A stretch of DNA of 32,708 nt from Thermosynechococcaceae cyanobacterium YX3bin19 (GTDB lineage: Bacteria; Cyanobacteriota; Cyanobacteriia; Thermosynechococcales; Thermosynechococcaceae), in assembly GCA_030447595.1 (NCBI GenBank), contig JAUJON010000028.1, forward strand, positions 1-32,708. The letters are read 5' to 3'. Of the stretch, positions 30,452 through 32,708 are shown in pieces. The notes below the pieces were generated by a model, which saw only the letters and a list, made by a program, of their open reading frames with translations, was not told the DNA's origin and did not search any database. Numbering within the stretch: the first letter of the stretch is position 1; each line of letters starts with the position of its first letter. The position numbers and the translations under genes are program-made.

Positions 30452-32220
30452 TCCAGCTTAGAGTAATCTTCCAACAGGGCTTCTGGGTGAGCATCCTGTT
30501 CAGCTACGTCTGGATATGTAATTTGGCGATGAACGGGCTCAAAAACCGGACAATAGCCTTCCGGAGCAACCTTAAAGCCAACCAGGGAAGAAGCTGGATT
30601 CCAACAGCGCTGTCCTCGGTAGTATTGGCAATTGGCACAATGTCTTAAGTCGGGATCAAGCGCAACCGCATCGACTCGACTGAGCAATAATTCTCGCTGT
30701 GATATCCCCCGCAGAACGAGCTCCTCTCCCTGCCAGCGCGCCTCAACTAGTCCCGTATCGGCGAAACTAGGGAAGCGAGGATCCGTGGCGATCATATCTG
30801 GGAGCGTAATCGTTACCGTTGTTCCGAGCTCTATCAGTTCACCCTCGTAGCTGGTTTCAGTTTCTGGGGCCGCAGGCTGCAAGAATGTTTCTCCGATAGG
30901 TAGTTCGACTACACTGCCAACTGTAGGACAGTGCAGGTGATAGCGGTTGTTGAGTTCATCCAAGCTGGTTAGGTCTGCCAAGTAGGTTGGCGAACCGTGG
31001 ACAAAAACGACGTGTTGAGGACGCAGGTTATGAATAAGTTGTGTCGTACCTGGACCATCACAATGCTGCGCTAGCAAATAGGTCTCAATGCTTAAACGGT
31101 CTGCCTGAATCTGCGCCTGCAAGCTCTGGGTCAGATTTGCCATAGGGTCATCGTGTCTGGTAGCCCCCCCTTGGCGGATACGCTGGGGAAATAGCAACAG
31201 CCAGGGGCGATGTAGGGCATGGCAGTACTCCCTTAAGTCAGCCTGGCGATCCGCTAAGATAATACAGGGAGATTGGCTGACTAACTGTTGCTGTGATTGC
31301 AGGCGACGAACGCGGGGGCGAACACGCTCGTCCCAGAACAGAGGTTGATGTCGCGCAAAGTTTTGGACGTTACTGGGTAGATTTGACAAGATCCTCAGAT
31401 AGGCATCACAGCCGGCGGCAATGGTGGGATCGACCCAGACATTAATATCCTTTCCAGTGAAGTAGTGGTGGCTGCGGAGCAGCATCAGTAGCTCTTGACC
31501 TAGTCCCAATGCGGGGACGGGCAAGATCACAGAAACTCCTTGATCCAGCGCGTGATGAATCCGTTCTGCTAGTTGATTCTCCTGACTGCGCCGGTGAGGG
31601 TGGCGAGCGGTGCCAAACGTACCCTCCGTAATCAGGATATCCGGTGCCAGTCCGCGAAATTCTTCTAGGTGCAGTCCCTCGACAAGCCGTGCATTGGAGA
31701 GAAAAAAGTCCCCGGTATACAGGAGGGTATAAGGGCGTGCTTCCGCAGACCCCGACTGATGCAACTGAGCAGGGGTATAGGTTAGTAAACAGGCTGCTGC
31801 ACCGGGTAGATGCCCCGCCGGTAGCAGTTGGACACTCAAGCCAGGATACAGCTCTACGGGCAATCGCCAAGAGAGTGCCTGACACCAGGAAATAGGCTCA
31901 GTTGGATCAAGTTCCGGCCAATTTAAGGGTAGTAACTGGGTTGTCACCTCACTGGCGTAGATAGGTAATTGGGGAAACGCTTGATGCAGCGCTAGTAATC
32001 CTTGAGCATGATCAGAGTGAGCATGGCTGCACAAAACCAAGTCTGCAGGGATATGAATATCACCGAGGATTGTTTGGGATGCAATGCCTGCTTGCTGCAG
32101 CCTTGAAATGTCCTCTAGGCCACAGTCCAGTAGCACGCGGTAAGGTCCTATGCGGACGAGTAAACAAACCCCCTCATCCCCATGCCCCGCACTAAAGGGT
32201 AAACACTCTAACTCCACCAC
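30448..32220 (-). CDS. Metallo-beta-lactamase fold protein, beta-CASP-like, with Cys-rich C-terminus
   Basis: A 590-residue metal-dependent hydrolase. The metal motif is CSHAHSDHAQG (His66, His68, Asp70, His71), followed by LLPAGHLPGA and LLYTGDFFLSNARLV. The inserted region with ILITEGTFG, VILPVPALGLGQELLMLL and HNLRPQHVVFVHGSPTYLAD resembles the beta-CASP layout of RNA-processing nucleases. Activity on RNA is therefore possible but not proven. After about residue 440 there is an extra domain, ending with four cysteines in CANCQYYRGQRCWNP and EGYCPVF that could bind zinc or an iron-sulfur cluster. The start GTG/ATG at 32220 gives MVELECLPFSAGHGDEG, a usual opening. It is intact and converges with the small gene ending at 30451. 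Confidence 0.88.
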   Translation of the reverse strand: MVELECLPFSAGHGDEGVCLLVRIGPYRVLLDCGLEDISRLQQAGIASQTILGDIHIPADLVLCSHAHSDHAQGLLALHQAFPQLPIYASEVTTQLLPLNWPELDPTEPISWCQALSWRLPVELYPGLSVQLLPAGHLPGAAACLLTYTPAQLHQSGSAEARPYTLLYTGDFFLSNARLVEGLHLEEFRGLAPDILITEGTFGTARHPHRRSQENQLAERIHHALDQGVSVILPVPALGLGQELLMLLRSHHYFTGKDINVWVDPTIAAGCDAYLRILSNLPSNVQNFARHQPLFWDERVRPRVRRLQSQQQLVSQSPCIILADRQADLREYCHALHRPWLLLFPQRIRQGGATRHDDPMANLTQSLQAQIQADRLSIETYLLAQHCDGPGTTQLIHNLRPQHVVFVHGSPTYLADLTSLDELNNRYHLHCPTVGSVVELPIGETFLQPAAPETETSYEGELIELGTTVTITLPDMIATDPRFPSFADTGLVEARWQGEELVLRGISQRELLLSRVDAVALDPDLRHCANCQYYRGQRCWNPASSLVGFKVAPEGYCPVFEPVHRQITYPDVAEQDAHPEALLEDYSKLD

Positions 32221-32457
32221 GAGAGTAACTCCCCTGATTTGTTATTAATTTGGCACAGACCCGACAATCTCTAAAGTTATCGCTCCCAATAGGGCTGCCC
32301 AGACCTCTTGCAGTTAAGGTTCTATTGGTATAGATCCCGCAAGCAGTCTTTGCCCTGTATGCCTGATGCTAGCAAGTTCGTCCACAATCAGGATCTTTTC
32401 GCTGATGGAGGCAGCCGGTCGACAGCTCAATGGCTTTCAGGATATTAGTCTTGAAAG

Positions 32458-32580
32458 TTAGTGGGCCGAGCCGTTACCGTGGTAGTTGTCAGAATCGTAA
32501 AATCCATTACGGGTGCCGAAAAACAGACACGAAACCGTAAAAATTAGTGTTAAACCAGCTAAAACTAACTTGACATCCAT
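32458..32580 (-). CDS. 40-residue conserved membrane peptide
   Basis: ATG 32580 opens a 40-codon frame: MDVKLVLAGLTLIFTVSCLF, FGTRNGFYDSDNYHGNGSAH, then TAA. It has one hydrophobic helix (residues 4-22) and a polar tail rich in Asn, Gly, Asp and His. An AGGAG lies about 14 bases upstream. The tail pattern GFYDSDNYHGNGSAH matches my memory of a short conserved cyanobacterial protein of unknown function, though I cannot verify it. It may sit in the thylakoid or plasma membrane. It lies on the same strand 237 bases upstream of the metallo-hydrolase; the gap 32221-32457 shows nothing else. Confidence 0.7.
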   Translation of the reverse strand: MDVKLVLAGLTLIFTVSCLFFGTRNGFYDSDNYHGNGSAH

Positions 32581-32708
32581 AGTGCTGTTGAGGCTCCTGT
32601 CGAATCTGTGTCAAAACCGCGATGCATAAAGTCTCTCAAATTGTAGAATCCTCTTGGCTTTCTCGTCCATCAACGGTAGTTGCACCGCAACTGATTGGCT
32701 GTCATTTA

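Overview
This window is chromosomal DNA from a cyanobacterium. The evidence is the many HIP1-type GCGATCGC octamers, the secD-secF pair, the mreB-mreC-mreD cluster, a cyanobacterial DUF3536 protein, and several small proteins that read as cyanobacteria-specific. Genus cannot be decided by eye. I see no rRNA, tRNA, CRISPR array, transposase or phage gene.

Layout. 1-2415: the 3' part of secD, secF overlapping it by ATGA, and a small membrane protein. 2468-5092: two unnamed small proteins, a secreted or membrane-anchored SpoIID/LytB-domain protein, and a DUF1232 membrane protein. 5301-11144: an ExbB/TolQ-type and ExbD-type pair followed on the same strand by two paralogous membrane proteins. One paralog carries about eight copies of a ~98-residue repeat; the other has only the first one and a half. 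11464-12908: rfbC and rfbD for dTDP-L-rhamnose, overlapping by ATGA. 13031-17992 (minus strand): a von Willebrand A protein, a PP2C phosphatase and a membrane-anchored kinase-WD40 fusion, an arrangement resembling the TerY-P signalling triad, with a Ca2+/H+ antiporter gene just upstream. 18222-18375 holds a decayed second antiporter fragment. 18800-25998: a DUF3536 glycoside-hydrolase-57-like gene, a ROK sugar kinase, CTP synthase and aspartate ammonia-lyase. 26379-29292: mreB, mreC and mreD, with a degenerate tandem duplication of the mreB 3' end between mreB and mreC. 29289-32580: a truncated creatininase, a DUF6679-like protein, a large metallo-beta-lactamase-fold protein and a 40-residue membrane peptide.

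Quality warning. Eight genes (exbB, rfbC, rfbD, the vWA gene, cax, the DUF3536 gene, aspA, mreB) are interrupted by about 28 small indels in total. Most are a single base gained or lost in a short homopolymer. In every case the family sequence resumes immediately in the new frame, and the corrected lengths are whole numbers of codons of normal family size. I read these as probable assembly or sequencing errors rather than pseudogenes, and give the full-span gene for each. The cax fragment, the mreB 3' duplicate and the half creatininase look like true decay, because they are partial.

The best candidates for something undescribed are the ExbB/ExbD plus helical-repeat membrane protein locus (5301-11144) and the vWA/PP2C/kinase-WD40 set with its neighbouring Ca2+/H+ antiporter (13031-17992).
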